NCBI GenBank assembly: GCA_029784825.1 | Contig: JAFMAU010000025.1 | Span: 1-25,656, forward strand | DNA length: 25,656 bases | Origin: Nitrososphaerota archaeon | GTDB taxonomy: Archaea > Thermoproteota > Nitrososphaeria > Nitrososphaerales > UBA183 | Direction: 5' to 3' | Part shown: in pieces, positions 14,288 to 22,093 of the stretch | Numbering within the stretch: position 1 is the stretch's first letter | Layout of the letters: the number at the start of each line of letters is the position of its first letter | Made by a program: the position numbers and the translations under genes | Notes under the pieces: model-generated | What the model was told of the DNA's origin: nothing | Databases searched by the model: none | The model's input: the letters and a program-made list of their open reading frames with translations, nothing else

Positions 14288-15787
14288 TTGAGGAACTGGA
14301 GGCCTGCGGCAGCGGTGATGCTACTGGTTGTCATCTTCGTGGCTTCGTTCGCAACCTACGAGGTGTTCCTCGCGGGCTCGCCCGCCACGTGTCAGACCGC
14401 GGGCGGCGGGGGTTCAAGGGGCCAGGCCGGCGAGAACAGGTTCGGCGCGGTCACAGAGTACACCCTCCCCGGTCCCGACAGGTGGCCGAACGCGATAGCG
14501 GCTGCCCCTGACGGCTCTGTGTGGTTCGCCGAGCAGGGAGTCCCAGGCGTGGCGCACCTCTTCCCCGGCAACGGAACTGTCGTCGAGTTCGCCTGGCCGG
14601 GATACCCGAGTCCAAAGCCCCCTGACTGCTCGCCGTCTGTGAACGTCTCCGGGATCGCATTGTGGGACGGGAGGGTGTGGGCGGCTGATGAGTTCGGCAA
14701 CAAGACCGTGGGCATCAACCCCGCCGACGGGTCGGCGGTCACCGTGGTGACCACTGGGAAGGCGCCTCTCCCATACTGGTTGGCCGTAGGCCCAGACGGA
14801 GACCTGTGGCTCACTTCGAACAACTTCGCAGGTCAGCCTGCGAGGCTCGGGAGGATACTTCCGAACCTGACTCTCGGAGTCGTGGACCTTGTAGGCCTGG
14901 GGAACGACCAGCCAATCCAGATCGACTTCGTCAACTCGACCTTTGCGCTCCTGGCGACTCTGGACCAGTCGGTGAACTCCACAACCAACGAGTGTACGTG
15001 CACCGGGCACATCTATTCCTTCGATCCCGGATCAGCAGGCGGGAGCATAACCCCCTTGATGGTCGGGGGGGGATACACCCTGAGGCTACCGACGAGCGTC
15101 ACTTACTACAACGGCAGCGTCTGGGTGGCCGAGCACGGAGCGTCGAGCCTTGTCGGGTACGATTTCGCGACCAGGACGTGGACGAAGTATCCCACGTCGG
15201 TCGTCCCGTGGGCTCCCGTGACCCTCCCCCTGGTGGTCGACTCCGGCGGGGGGAGCGTCTGGTTCAACGAGCACTATGCGAACAAGATCGCGAGGTTCGA
15301 CCCGGCTGCGGGGACCCTCACAGAATACAGCGAATCGAACCCCCCTCCCTCGGGGTACCAGGGGATCCAGAACGACCTTTCGATCGCCTCGACCCCTGCG
15401 GGGACATGGTTCACTTCGATGACTGGGAACTACATCGGCTTCGTGAATGGGACGATGAACCCCGGCTTCCGCATCTCCAACTACGACAACAGCAGGGCGA
15501 CGTTGAAGGCTGGCCTCGGGGGGACGACGTTCAGGTTCGTGGTCTCAGGCGCCTGGACCTCGCAAATGGGCGTCAATGTGTCTGACTCCGAGAACCCGCA
15601 GTCCACGCCGGAGCTGATCCAGGTGGTTCCTGGAGTCAGTTCGATTCCCCCTGGCTCTTCGTTCATGTTTGGGGTGAGCGTGTCGGCCGAAGCGGCCGTC
15701 GTCCCCGGGACCTACACCGTGGCCGTCACGGTCTCGGAGGGGGGAGTCCAGCAGACTGCCTACCTGTTCATCACTGTGGAGAGCTAG
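14288..15787 (+). CDS. Membrane-anchored extracellular beta-propeller protein (Vgb/virginiamycin B lyase-like)
   Basis: This 499-residue protein has an N-terminal hydrophobic segment (about 8-30, following MRNWRP) that should act as signal anchor, with the rest outside the cell. The body has repeated blades of the form A-x-x-PDGSVWFAE, AVGPDGDLWLT, YNGSVWVAEHG and GGGSVWFNEH, as in NHL/streptogramin-lyase propellers. A C-terminal Ig-like beta domain follows (about 400-499, ending VPGTYTVAVTVSEGG). Nine N-x-S/T sequons are visible, consistent with archaeal surface N-glycosylation. Whether it is an enzyme is doubtful; I did not identify lyase active-site residues. It follows the acyl-CoA dehydrogenase by 20 nt and abuts a convergent gene (5-nt gap). 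Confidence 0.82.
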   Translation: MRNWRPAAAVMLLVVIFVASFATYEVFLAGSPATCQTAGGGGSRGQAGENRFGAVTEYTLPGPDRWPNAIAAAPDGSVWFAEQGVPGVAHLFPGNGTVVEFAWPGYPSPKPPDCSPSVNVSGIALWDGRVWAADEFGNKTVGINPADGSAVTVVTTGKAPLPYWLAVGPDGDLWLTSNNFAGQPARLGRILPNLTLGVVDLVGLGNDQPIQIDFVNSTFALLATLDQSVNSTTNECTCTGHIYSFDPGSAGGSITPLMVGGGYTLRLPTSVTYYNGSVWVAEHGASSLVGYDFATRTWTKYPTSVVPWAPVTLPLVVDSGGGSVWFNEHYANKIARFDPAAGTLTEYSESNPPPSGYQGIQNDLSIASTPAGTWFTSMTGNYIGFVNGTMNPGFRISNYDNSRATLKAGLGGTTFRFVVSGAWTSQMGVNVSDSENPQSTPELIQVVPGVSSIPPGSSFMFGVSVSAEAAVVPGTYTVAVTVSEGGVQQTAYLFITVES

Positions 15788-15792
15788 GCGAG

Positions 15793-16497
15793 TCAGCCGA
15801 ATAAGCTGCGGAGCAACAGGAAGAGCGCAGCGGTGAGGACGCAGGCCACGACCCCTTTCAGGATGGCCTCCATTCTCGCCGCGACGGGAGAGCCGCCTCC
15901 TCCTGGGTCTCGCTTGAGCGCCTTGTATGGCCTTGACGCGTTTATCTCGATGAAGGCGGTGAAGAATCCGAAGAGGCCAGCCGCGAGGGAGGACAGGGTG
16001 ATAGCGTCGGTCTGGACGACATATCCAGCGAGCACAGGAAGGAACCCCCAGGAGGTCGCGAACCAGAAGTCGGTATGAAACCTCCCTTCGAATGGCTCCA
16101 GATTGTATGACACCAGAAAGAAGAGCTCGGCGAGCCCCACCGGGATCAGCAGGGGCGCTGCGAGAGCGTAGAAGAGCCCAATGGCGCAAGCGGGGACGAG
16201 GCCGACGGCAGCCAGGAGCGAGAGCTGCCTTCGGGAAAGGAAAGCCCCCCATGGCCTGTTCGGGCCCATCGCGTCCAGGGAGTGGGCAGAGACACCGACC
16301 GCGAGCAAGTAGACCAACGCCATACCTCCCATCCTGTCAAAGCGGACGGTCGGCGCGATCAGGGAGCCTATGAGGACATAGCTGGCGTTCATCAGCGAAT
16401 ATGGATAGAACGACAGGCCGACAAGGAGCCTGAATCTTCTCGGGCCGACCTTTGGGACGTACCATTCGTTCTCCCGGGTGTCCACAGCCTCGCTCAA
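15793..16497 (-). CDS. UbiA-superfamily-like membrane protein with degenerate active-site motifs
   Basis: This 234-residue protein has about seven hydrophobic segments (roughly 23-50, 57-75, 91-112, 115-131, 148-163, 167-185 and 211-232). The stretch SLDAMGPNRPWGAFLSRRQL (73-92) resembles the D-x-x-x-D-RP-x-G-xIS region of UbiA prenyltransferases. YNLEPFEGRFHTDFWF followed by WGFLPVLAGY resembles the lineage-typical second half. The usual pair of Asp-rich motifs is not intact: only one Asp of the first is present, and the second is not obvious. It may be a diverged prenyltransferase or a non-catalytic relative. The start is TTG at 16497; no strong TATA was seen. Confidence 0.55.
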   Translation of the reverse strand: MSEAVDTRENEWYVPKVGPRRFRLLVGLSFYPYSLMNASYVLIGSLIAPTVRFDRMGGMALVYLLAVGVSAHSLDAMGPNRPWGAFLSRRQLSLLAAVGLVPACAIGLFYALAAPLLIPVGLAELFFLVSYNLEPFEGRFHTDFWFATSWGFLPVLAGYVVQTDAITLSSLAAGLFGFFTAFIEINASRPYKALKRDPGGGGSPVAARMEAILKGVVACVLTAALFLLLRSLFG

Positions 16498-16562
16498 CCT
16501 GGGCGGCGAAGCCGCCGGGAACTAATGACCCTTTCCGGCGTTCGACCCCTCCGGCTGGGAAA

Positions 16563-17293
16563 ATGGATATGACTGCGCCGGGGCGGTCAGGGCTCGGGGA
16601 GGAAGTATCCAAGGCACCTCTCAGAGGATTTTCAGGGGTCTAGCGGGCTCCTACGAGCTGTCCGTCGAACTCGCGACATTATTCCAGGACAGGCGATGGA
16701 AAAGCTGGGTCGCGGAGAGGACCGGAGCCACCGCAGGGCCTACACTGGACGTCGGCTGCGGGACCCTCCTGTATGAAAGCAGGGTCAAGGACCTGCGGCA
16801 GGTGTTCGTCGGGCTGGACCTTAGCCGGGAGATGATTCAGGTCGGGCGTTCCAAGGAGCTCGGGAACGTCGCGCTCGTGGTGAACGGGGATGCCGAGGCG
16901 CTCCCTTTCCCCGAAGGGGCATTCGGGTCAGTTGTCAGTTGCTACGTCGCGAAGTACGTCCGACTCCCCGCCTTCGCCGCTGAGCTGGCGCGAGTGACCA
17001 AGGAAGGGGGGACCGCAGCGCTGTACGACTTCGCGAAGCCCAGAGGGGTCTTGGCGCCGTTCCTCGAGCTCTACATCCAGGCCGGGCTACGGGGCGTCGG
17101 CTCCCTTCTCAAACTGGCGCGGCGGAGCTCGGCATACACCTACTCGAACCTCCCGGCTATCATCGAGGGGTCGACCTGGGATTGTGGCATCGTGAGGGCG
17201 ATGGAGGGAGCAGGGTTTCAGACCCTCACCACCGACAGGCTCACCGGAGGCGTGGTCTTTGCGTATGCCGGGCGGAAGACGAAGAGCACTTAG
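16563..17293 (+). CDS. Class I SAM-dependent methyltransferase with apparent frameshift near the start
   Basis: The methyltransferase frame is open from 16529 to 17293 but has no ATG, GTG or TTG until 16802, which lies after SAM motif I (LDVGCGT, codons 16745-16765). The coding signal clearly begins earlier, with IFRGLAGSYELSVELATLF and DRRWKSWV as in MenG/UbiE-type methyltransferases. A plausible beginning (ATG 16563 or 16569, MTAPGRSGLGEEVSKAPLR) lies in another frame and runs into a TAG at 16643. Adding one A at about 16625 would join the frames to give SKAPLRRIFRGLAG. Other motifs are GLDLSREMI, DAEALPFPEGAF and LARVTKEGGTAALYDF. So this is a 1-nt deletion, an assembly error, or a non-AUG start (ATT 16628). 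Substrate is unknown. Confidence 0.7.
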
Positions 17294-17297
17294 ATAC
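17288..17297 (+). promoter_or_regulatory. TATA-like box of the ChrB-like/MFS operon
   Basis: ACTTAGATAC spans the methyltransferase stop and lies about 36 nt before the ATG at 17329. It is a moderate match only. Confidence 0.35.
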
Positions 17298-17328
17298 CTG
17301 GGTCCCGCATCTGCACGGCGCGAACGCG

Positions 17329-17802
17329 ATGAAGTGGGTTACACGCGAACATGCGAAGGTCGACAGGATAGCATGCCCTTGGCTGATTAGGAAATTCGTC
17401 GATCCCCAGGCGGAGTTCTTCTTCGTGCCCTCGGACAGGGTGATGGCGGTCGCGAAGGAGAAGGGAGCGATCGCCTTCGATGCGGCAGGGGCTGAACTGA
17501 CTCATTACAAGGAGGGCGGCAAGGATTACGTCAGCTTCGACGCGATTATCAGGAAGCACGGCCTCAAGGACCCCGCGCTCCTTGAGATGGCGAAGATCGT
17601 ACGGGGGGCGGACGCAAGGATACCAGACCCTCCTGCGGAGGCCGCGGGGCTCGAGGCGGCTGCATCGGGGTTCAGGGTCATCGCGAAGGATGACTCCGAG
17701 AACATGAAGATCCAGTTCCCGCTCTATGACGCTCTGTACGAATACTGTAGGGGCAGGCTGGCTGGGACCGTCAAGCTCGAGCATTCAAAGCCCGGAAGTT
17801 GA
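17329..17802 (+). CDS. ChrB C-terminal-domain protein (chromate-resistance-associated)
   Basis: The ATG at 17329 gives 157 residues beginning MKWVTREHAKVDRIACPWLI, a close match to the start of the ChrB C-terminal domain (TREHAKVDRIACPWLIRRF). Continuation with FVDPQAEFFFVP and the ELTHYKEGG segment also fits. The frame is open further upstream, but that part shadows the methyltransferase gene. In bacteria ChrB regulates or assists the chromate transporter ChrA; its C-terminal domain also occurs alone. The stop overlaps the TTG of the MFS transporter (TTGA), so both are made together. The real substrate need not be chromate. Confidence 0.85.
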   Translation: MKWVTREHAKVDRIACPWLIRKFVDPQAEFFFVPSDRVMAVAKEKGAIAFDAAGAELTHYKEGGKDYVSFDAIIRKHGLKDPALLEMAKIVRGADARIPDPPAEAAGLEAAASGFRVIAKDDSENMKIQFPLYDALYEYCRGRLAGTVKLEHSKPGS

Positions 17803-18989
17803 CAGAGCCGGCCCCGCCCCGACCACGCCCGACCCCCCTGTACGTGGCGAAGGGACTGCGCGTCTTCGTCTCGGGCCTGCTGAGCATCACGCTCCCTTTC
17901 TACCTGGGTAGCATAGGATACGGGCGCGCCTTCCAGGGCCTGGTCCTTGTCGCAATCCTGGCAGGTAACATCCTCTCCAACGTGGCGGTGACGTACCTCG
18001 ACGGGAGGTTTGGCAGAAGGCGCCTCCTCCAGGCCTTCAGCGCCCTGATCGTGGCGTCAGGGGCCACCTTGGCGCTCAGCGCTTCGGCCGGAGCGATCCT
18101 GCTCGCATGCCTGGTGGGGAACATCAGCAGCACGGGCACGGAAGCCGGGCCCTTCCAGTCGATCGAGGCGGGGACGCTCCCCGATCTCGTCCCTGCCGGA
18201 AAGAGCGTGAAGGCTTTCGGGAAGTATAACCTGGTCGGATACGCGGCTGCGGCCCTGGGGCAGCTCGCTTCGGCCGGCCCGGGAGCGCTAGGGAACAGCC
18301 AGGCGGCCTTCCAGACGGTCTTCGTAGTCTTCAGCGCCGTGGGGATGGCCCTCTTTGCCATCTACAGTCGCCTCGGGGTTCTGGACGCCGCGCGCTCGAC
18401 CAGGCCCGGCCTGGCGAACCTGAGGCCGCAGGCGAAGGAGGACATCAAGCGGCTCTCCGCGCTCTTCTCCGTGGACGCCTTCGGGGGCGTCTTCGTCACC
18501 ACCTACCTCCTTTCGATATGGTTCAACTCGACGTACGGCCTGCAGCTCGAGGAGCTCGGCACGGTCTTCTTCGTGGCCAGCGTCGCGGCAGCCGCGTCGA
18601 CTTATGGCGCAGCGCTGATTGCCCTCAGGATAGGCAACCTGAGGACGATGGTTTACACCCATCTGGTCTCGAGCGGGCTCCTCGTTCTCATGGGCCTCGC
18701 AGGCTCGCTCGCCTTGGCTCTGCTTTTCCTGTTCCTGCGGCAGAGCTTCTCGCAGATGGACGTCCCCACGCGACAGGCCCTCATGGCGGAGATGTTCATC
18801 CGGGAGGAGAGGGTCCAGGCCTACGCGGTGACCAACACGGTGAGGAGCTCCGGGTCGTTCCTGGGAGGACCCGTAGCCGCAGCCATGCTGGGATCAGGGC
18901 TGGTGACCGCCATCCCGTTCGTCGGAGGAGGGACGAAGATAGCCTACGACCTGTTGACCTACTCCAGCTACCGCAGGCGATACCGCTAG
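17799..18989 (+). CDS. Major facilitator superfamily transporter
   Basis: This 396-residue membrane protein has about 10-12 hydrophobic segments. The loop DGRFGRRRLL (after the second segment) is the MFS motif A-like D-x-x-G-R-R signature, and a charged central loop (RPQAKEDIKRL) separates the halves. The segment FLRQSFSQMDVPTRQALMAE resembles a helix found in many uncharacterised MFS permeases. It begins with a TTG that shares bases with the ChrB-like stop, so translation is coupled and a shared role in oxyanion or metal efflux is plausible but unproven. It ends 4 nt before the convergent flavoprotein gene. Confidence 0.88.
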   Translation: MTEPAPPRPRPTPLYVAKGLRVFVSGLLSITLPFYLGSIGYGRAFQGLVLVAILAGNILSNVAVTYLDGRFGRRRLLQAFSALIVASGATLALSASAGAILLACLVGNISSTGTEAGPFQSIEAGTLPDLVPAGKSVKAFGKYNLVGYAAAALGQLASAGPGALGNSQAAFQTVFVVFSAVGMALFAIYSRLGVLDAARSTRPGLANLRPQAKEDIKRLSALFSVDAFGGVFVTTYLLSIWFNSTYGLQLEELGTVFFVASVAAAASTYGAALIALRIGNLRTMVYTHLVSSGLLVLMGLAGSLALALLFLFLRQSFSQMDVPTRQALMAEMFIREERVQAYAVTNTVRSSGSFLGGPVAAAMLGSGLVTAIPFVGGGTKIAYDLLTYSSYRRRYR

Positions 18990-18993
18990 GCCG

Positions 18994-20319
18994 CTACCGG
19001 AGCATCTCGACGACGGGATCGAACTCCCACCCACTGATGAACGAGGGCTCCCGTCTCTCGCTGAGCCCGTCGAGCATCCCCGCGGACCGGAGCTCGTTGA
19101 CCACATTGGCGGAGAACGCGGGAGCACCGGTGGCCCCCGGGGAGTTGAAGTTCGCTACGTGCGCGGAACCCTCCCCCTTGAGGAGGAGGGCCTCAGGGAC
19201 GAAGCCTGACGCGTCGACCACTGAACTCCGCACCCCGAAGACGGCCCGCCGGTTGAGCATCCCCTTCTCCAGCCCGGGCACGAATTCCTCGACCCTGCGG
19301 CACATCGCGGCCTTCGAAAGCGAACTCCGCCACTCCCCCGCAAGGAGGGAGAGGAAATCGCGGTTCATCAGCAGCCTCGCCTTTGGCGCCGCCGGGCGCC
19401 GCAGGAAACCCGCCATCTTGGTCAGTCCGACCCCCGAGTAGGTATAGGGCCCCGGGACCGCGACCGCGTTCGGTCCTATCTGCCTCGACCCGTCGGCCCG
19501 GACCACGAAGTGGGGGTCGAGGAACGGGTACTGGGGGAATTTGGGGGGCCTGTAGATGTTGGAGGCGACTCGCGAGGCGAAGGGCTCGTCGACGACCCAG
19601 TACTCGCCTCGGAAGTTCAGGGCCGCGTAGTTCCTCCCGAGGCCCAGGGCGTGGGCGATTTCAAGGGCCCCCCCTCCCGCCGCGTTGACGAGCAGGCGGC
19701 ACTTCGCCGTGGTGCGACCGGCACCTGACTGCAGCTGCAGTTCTACGCCGTCTCCATTCCTCTTCACGGAGAGCACGCGCCTGCCCCCGCAGAACCTGAC
19801 CCCCTTGGAAGCGACCAGATTGCACAGAAGCCGCGTGAACGACCCGAAATCGACCGACACGTCGGTCTTCGAGAGCAGCCCCGCCCTGCACCTCACCTCG
19901 GGCTCGAGTGAATGGACGCCTGCCCCGTCGAGCAGGTCGAGCTCGCCCTCGTCCATCCCGTTCTCAACCCCCCAGGCCCTGTACTTCTCGAGCGTCCCGA
20001 CTTCGCGCTCCTCGACTGCGACGTTGATGGTCCCGACGGGTTTCCAGGGCAGATCGGCGTCCTTTGCCAGCTGCCCCCACATCCGGTGGGAGACCAACGA
20101 AGTCCTGGCGAACATCCTCTTCCTTCGGGGGTCCAAGTAGAACGGCCTGTGGACCACCCCGGTGTTGCGGGACGAAGTATGTACGCCGGCCGTGGATGCC
20201 TGGTCGATCAGGGCGATCCTGCAGTCATAGAGGCTGGAGATCCAGTAGGCGATTGTGACGCCCAGTACTCCGGCACCCACCACGATGATGTCGAAGTCAG
20301 ACGGACGGTCCATCGTCAC
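18994..20319 (-). CDS. FAD-dependent oxidoreductase, L-2-hydroxyglutarate oxidase/dehydrogenase-like
   Basis: This 441-residue protein starts at the GTG at 20319, or 439 residues from the ATG at 20313, which I prefer because a TATA-like CTAAACC lies 28 nt upstream. The DAO-fold FAD domain starts with DFDIIVVGAGVLG (GxGxxG). Landmarks of the LhgO family are SSRNTGVVHRPFYLDP near the N-terminus, GLLSKTDVSVDFGSF, a catalytic-domain region ending IGPNAVAVPGPY, SKAAMCRRVEEFVPGL and a C-terminal HVANFNSPGATGAPAF. The likely reaction is oxidation of L-2-hydroxyglutarate or a similar 2-hydroxyacid to the 2-oxoacid with electron transfer to quinone or oxygen. Glycerol-3-phosphate-type substrates are less likely. 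It is transcribed separately from aIF1A. Confidence 0.82.
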   Translation of the reverse strand: MTMDRPSDFDIIVVGAGVLGVTIAYWISSLYDCRIALIDQASTAGVHTSSRNTGVVHRPFYLDPRRKRMFARTSLVSHRMWGQLAKDADLPWKPVGTINVAVEEREVGTLEKYRAWGVENGMDEGELDLLDGAGVHSLEPEVRCRAGLLSKTDVSVDFGSFTRLLCNLVASKGVRFCGGRRVLSVKRNGDGVELQLQSGAGRTTAKCRLLVNAAGGGALEIAHALGLGRNYAALNFRGEYWVVDEPFASRVASNIYRPPKFPQYPFLDPHFVVRADGSRQIGPNAVAVPGPYTYSGVGLTKMAGFLRRPAAPKARLLMNRDFLSLLAGEWRSSLSKAAMCRRVEEFVPGLEKGMLNRRAVFGVRSSVVDASGFVPEALLLKGEGSAHVANFNSPGATGAPAFSANVVNELRSAGMLDGLSERREPSFISGWEFDPVVEMLR

Positions 20320-20335
20320 ACCGGCCAGGAACGGG

Positions 20336-20345
20336 GGGTTTAGGC
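20336..20345 (-). promoter_or_regulatory. TATA-like box of the LhgO-like gene
   Basis: The minus strand reads GCCTAAACCC, centred 28 nt from the ATG at 20313. This favours that start over the GTG at 20319. Confidence 0.4.
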
Positions 20346-20352
20346 TGTTGTC

Positions 20353-20658
20353 CTAGATTCCCTTCAGGTAGCCGTTCGACTCCAGCCAGTTAGCGTGCGC
20401 CGTGATGTATCTCCAGATAATGTCCGCCTTGCTGTTGTCGAAGTCCCATGGAGCGACCAGGACTATGTCCCCCTCCCTAATCCACATCCTCCGCTTGAGC
20501 TTCCCTCTGATACGGGAGTTTCGAGTCACCCCGTCGGTGCACTTCACTATGACCTGGTCCCCGCCGGTCATCTTGACCGCCTTGCCGAGGATCTCGCCCT
20601 GCTGAGGCATCACAAGCTCTTTCAGGTTCGCCTCGCTGAGGACTTTGCGCTTACCCAA
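20353..20658 (-). CDS. Translation initiation factor aIF1A
   Basis: This 101-residue protein is the archaeal eIF1A homologue. The S1-like OB fold is recognisable from MPQQGEILGKAVKMTGGDQVIVKC, RNSRIRGKLKRRMWIREGDIVLVAPW and the aromatic helix IIWRYITAHANWLESNGYL. It binds the small-subunit A site and helps start-codon selection. Length and motifs are standard. The TTG start at 20658 gives the basic N-terminus MGKRKVL. A TATA-like ATTAATAT lies about 35 nt upstream and overlaps the stop codon of the DEAD-box gene. Confidence 0.95.
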   Translation of the reverse strand: MGKRKVLSEANLKELVMPQQGEILGKAVKMTGGDQVIVKCTDGVTRNSRIRGKLKRRMWIREGDIVLVAPWDFDNSKADIIWRYITAHANWLESNGYLKGI

Positions 20659-20687
20659 TCAGTTTCGCACCACGCCGACCGCGGGCT

Positions 20688-20699
20688 GATATTAATGGT
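20688..20699 (-). promoter_or_regulatory. TATA-like box of aIF1A embedded in the helicase stop codon
   Basis: The minus strand reads ACCATTAATATC. The TAA within it is the stop codon of the upstream DEAD-box gene (20692-20694), and it lies about 35 nt upstream of the aIF1A TTG. Confidence 0.45.
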
Positions 20700-21966
20700 A
20701 TCGCCTGAAATGCCTGGGGTTGCCGCGCCGTCTTTCCCTTCCATGTTGCCAGGGCCTCGGGCCCCTCGAAGAGATTGTTTGCCTGGGCGGAGCCCTCGCG
20801 TCTTCCTCTCTCAGAGGCTTGATGGGCGCCTTGGCGAGGGCCGCGATCCTTGCGAAGTCGGGGGACTCGTCCCTGCTCACGAAGGTGTATGAAGTGCCAA
20901 TGTCCCCTGCCCTTGCCGTCCTTCCCACCCTGTGGAAGTACACGTTCGGGTCTTCGGGCACGTCGTAGTTGACGACGCAGTCGACCTGCCTGACGTCGAT
21001 CCCCCTGCTGGCGACGTCGGTGGCTACGAGGACGTCGGCCTTCCCCGATCTGAACAGCCCCATGGAATGGTCCCGCTGGTTCTGGGTCAGGTCGCCGTGG
21101 AGCGAAACGACGCTGTGGAACCTGCGCTCCAGCTCCTTGGCGAGGCGGATGGTCCCGTACCTGGTCCTGCAGAACACCACTGCGCTCTTCCTGTTCTCCT
21201 TGGCGAGGACGTCGAGGAGCAGGTCGAGCTTCTGGTCCCGTTCCACCCTCGCGTAGTACTGGTCGAGCGTCTCGGCGGATGGCTCCCCCTCATCGACCAT
21301 GACCCGGACCGGGTCATGCATGTACCTCTGCGCAAGCTGCATTATGGACCTCGGCATTGTCGCGGAGAAGAGGGCCGTCTGGCGTCCCGCAGGGGTCTCG
21401 GCGAGGATGTAGTCCACGTCCTCGATGAAGCCCATATCCAGCATGACGTCAGCCTCGTCCAAGACGACGAACCTGACCGAGTCGAGCCTCAGCGTCCGGC
21501 GCTTGATGTGGTCGATGGTCCTCCCCGGAGTCCCAACGACCAAGTGGGCGCCCCGCCTGAGCGCGTCAAGCTGGACCCCCATCGACTGGCCGCCATAGAT
21601 GGTAACCACCCTGACGCTTGTATAGGCGGCGATCTTCTGGAGCTCGAGGGTTATCTGGACGGCGAGTTCCCGCGTCGGCGCAAGCACCAGCCCCTGTACC
21701 CGCGTGAGGCCTTCCTGGATCGACTGGACGAGCGGGATGCCGAAAGCGAGGGTCTTCCCTGAGCCCGCCTTTGCCTGGCCGATGAGGCTCTTCCCTTCAA
21801 GGAGCGGGCCTATGGCCTGAGCCTGGATGGGAAACGGCCTCCGGTATCCGGCGGACAGCACCCCCTTTCTGACCGAGGGATTCAGTTTGAACTCGTCGAA
21901 GCTGTCCATGAGACTTACCACTGGGATTGACCACTGCCGGAAGCGCTTCGTCTTCGGCCCGCGCAT
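20692..21966 (-). CDS. DEAD-box RNA helicase
   Basis: This 424-residue protein has all core motifs: Q motif region (FPIQAQAI, 45-52), motif I AKAGSGKT (65-72), Ia PTREL (97-101), Ib TPGR (146-149), II DEAD (170-173), III SAT (201-203), V SRGID (320-324) and VI HRVGRTARAG (345-354). The C-terminal tail is rich in Arg and His (HGRERRRGNPRHFRRYH) and probably binds RNA. The ATG at 21966 leaves a 20-residue basic extension; the second ATG at 21908 (MDSFDEFKL) is the conserved domain start. A TATA-like TTAAATAG near 22000-22007 favours the longer form. It lies directly upstream of aIF1A on the same strand, suggesting roles in rRNA or translation. Confidence 0.96.
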   Translation of the reverse strand: MRGPKTKRFRQWSIPVVSLMDSFDEFKLNPSVRKGVLSAGYRRPFPIQAQAIGPLLEGKSLIGQAKAGSGKTLAFGIPLVQSIQEGLTRVQGLVLAPTRELAVQITLELQKIAAYTSVRVVTIYGGQSMGVQLDALRRGAHLVVGTPGRTIDHIKRRTLRLDSVRFVVLDEADVMLDMGFIEDVDYILAETPAGRQTALFSATMPRSIMQLAQRYMHDPVRVMVDEGEPSAETLDQYYARVERDQKLDLLLDVLAKENRKSAVVFCRTRYGTIRLAKELERRFHSVVSLHGDLTQNQRDHSMGLFRSGKADVLVATDVASRGIDVRQVDCVVNYDVPEDPNVYFHRVGRTARAGDIGTSYTFVSRDESPDFARIAALAKAPIKPLREEDARAPPRQTISSRGPRPWQHGRERRRGNPRHFRRYH

Positions 21967-21997
21967 TCAGCAGAGGCTGGCCCGACCCGATACCCCT

Positions 21998-22009
21998 GCT
22001 ATTTAAGAC
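21998..22009 (-). promoter_or_regulatory. TATA-like box of the DEAD-box helicase gene
   Basis: The minus strand reads GTCTTAAATAGC, about 37 nt upstream of the ATG at 21966, implying a leader of about 10 nt. Confidence 0.5.
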
Positions 22010-22059
22010 TGGGACGGCTCCAGTCTCTTGACTGCGCGTTTGGCGAGGGGCACCAGTAG

Positions 22060-22068
22060 TGGATAAGA
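22060..22068 (+). promoter_or_regulatory. TATA-like box of the 48-residue zinc-ribbon gene
   Basis: TGGATAAGA is centred 30 nt before the GTG at 22094, the spacing for a leaderless mRNA. Confidence 0.4.
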
Positions 22069-22093
22069 AGCACCTCACGGGGGCCCAGACGCT

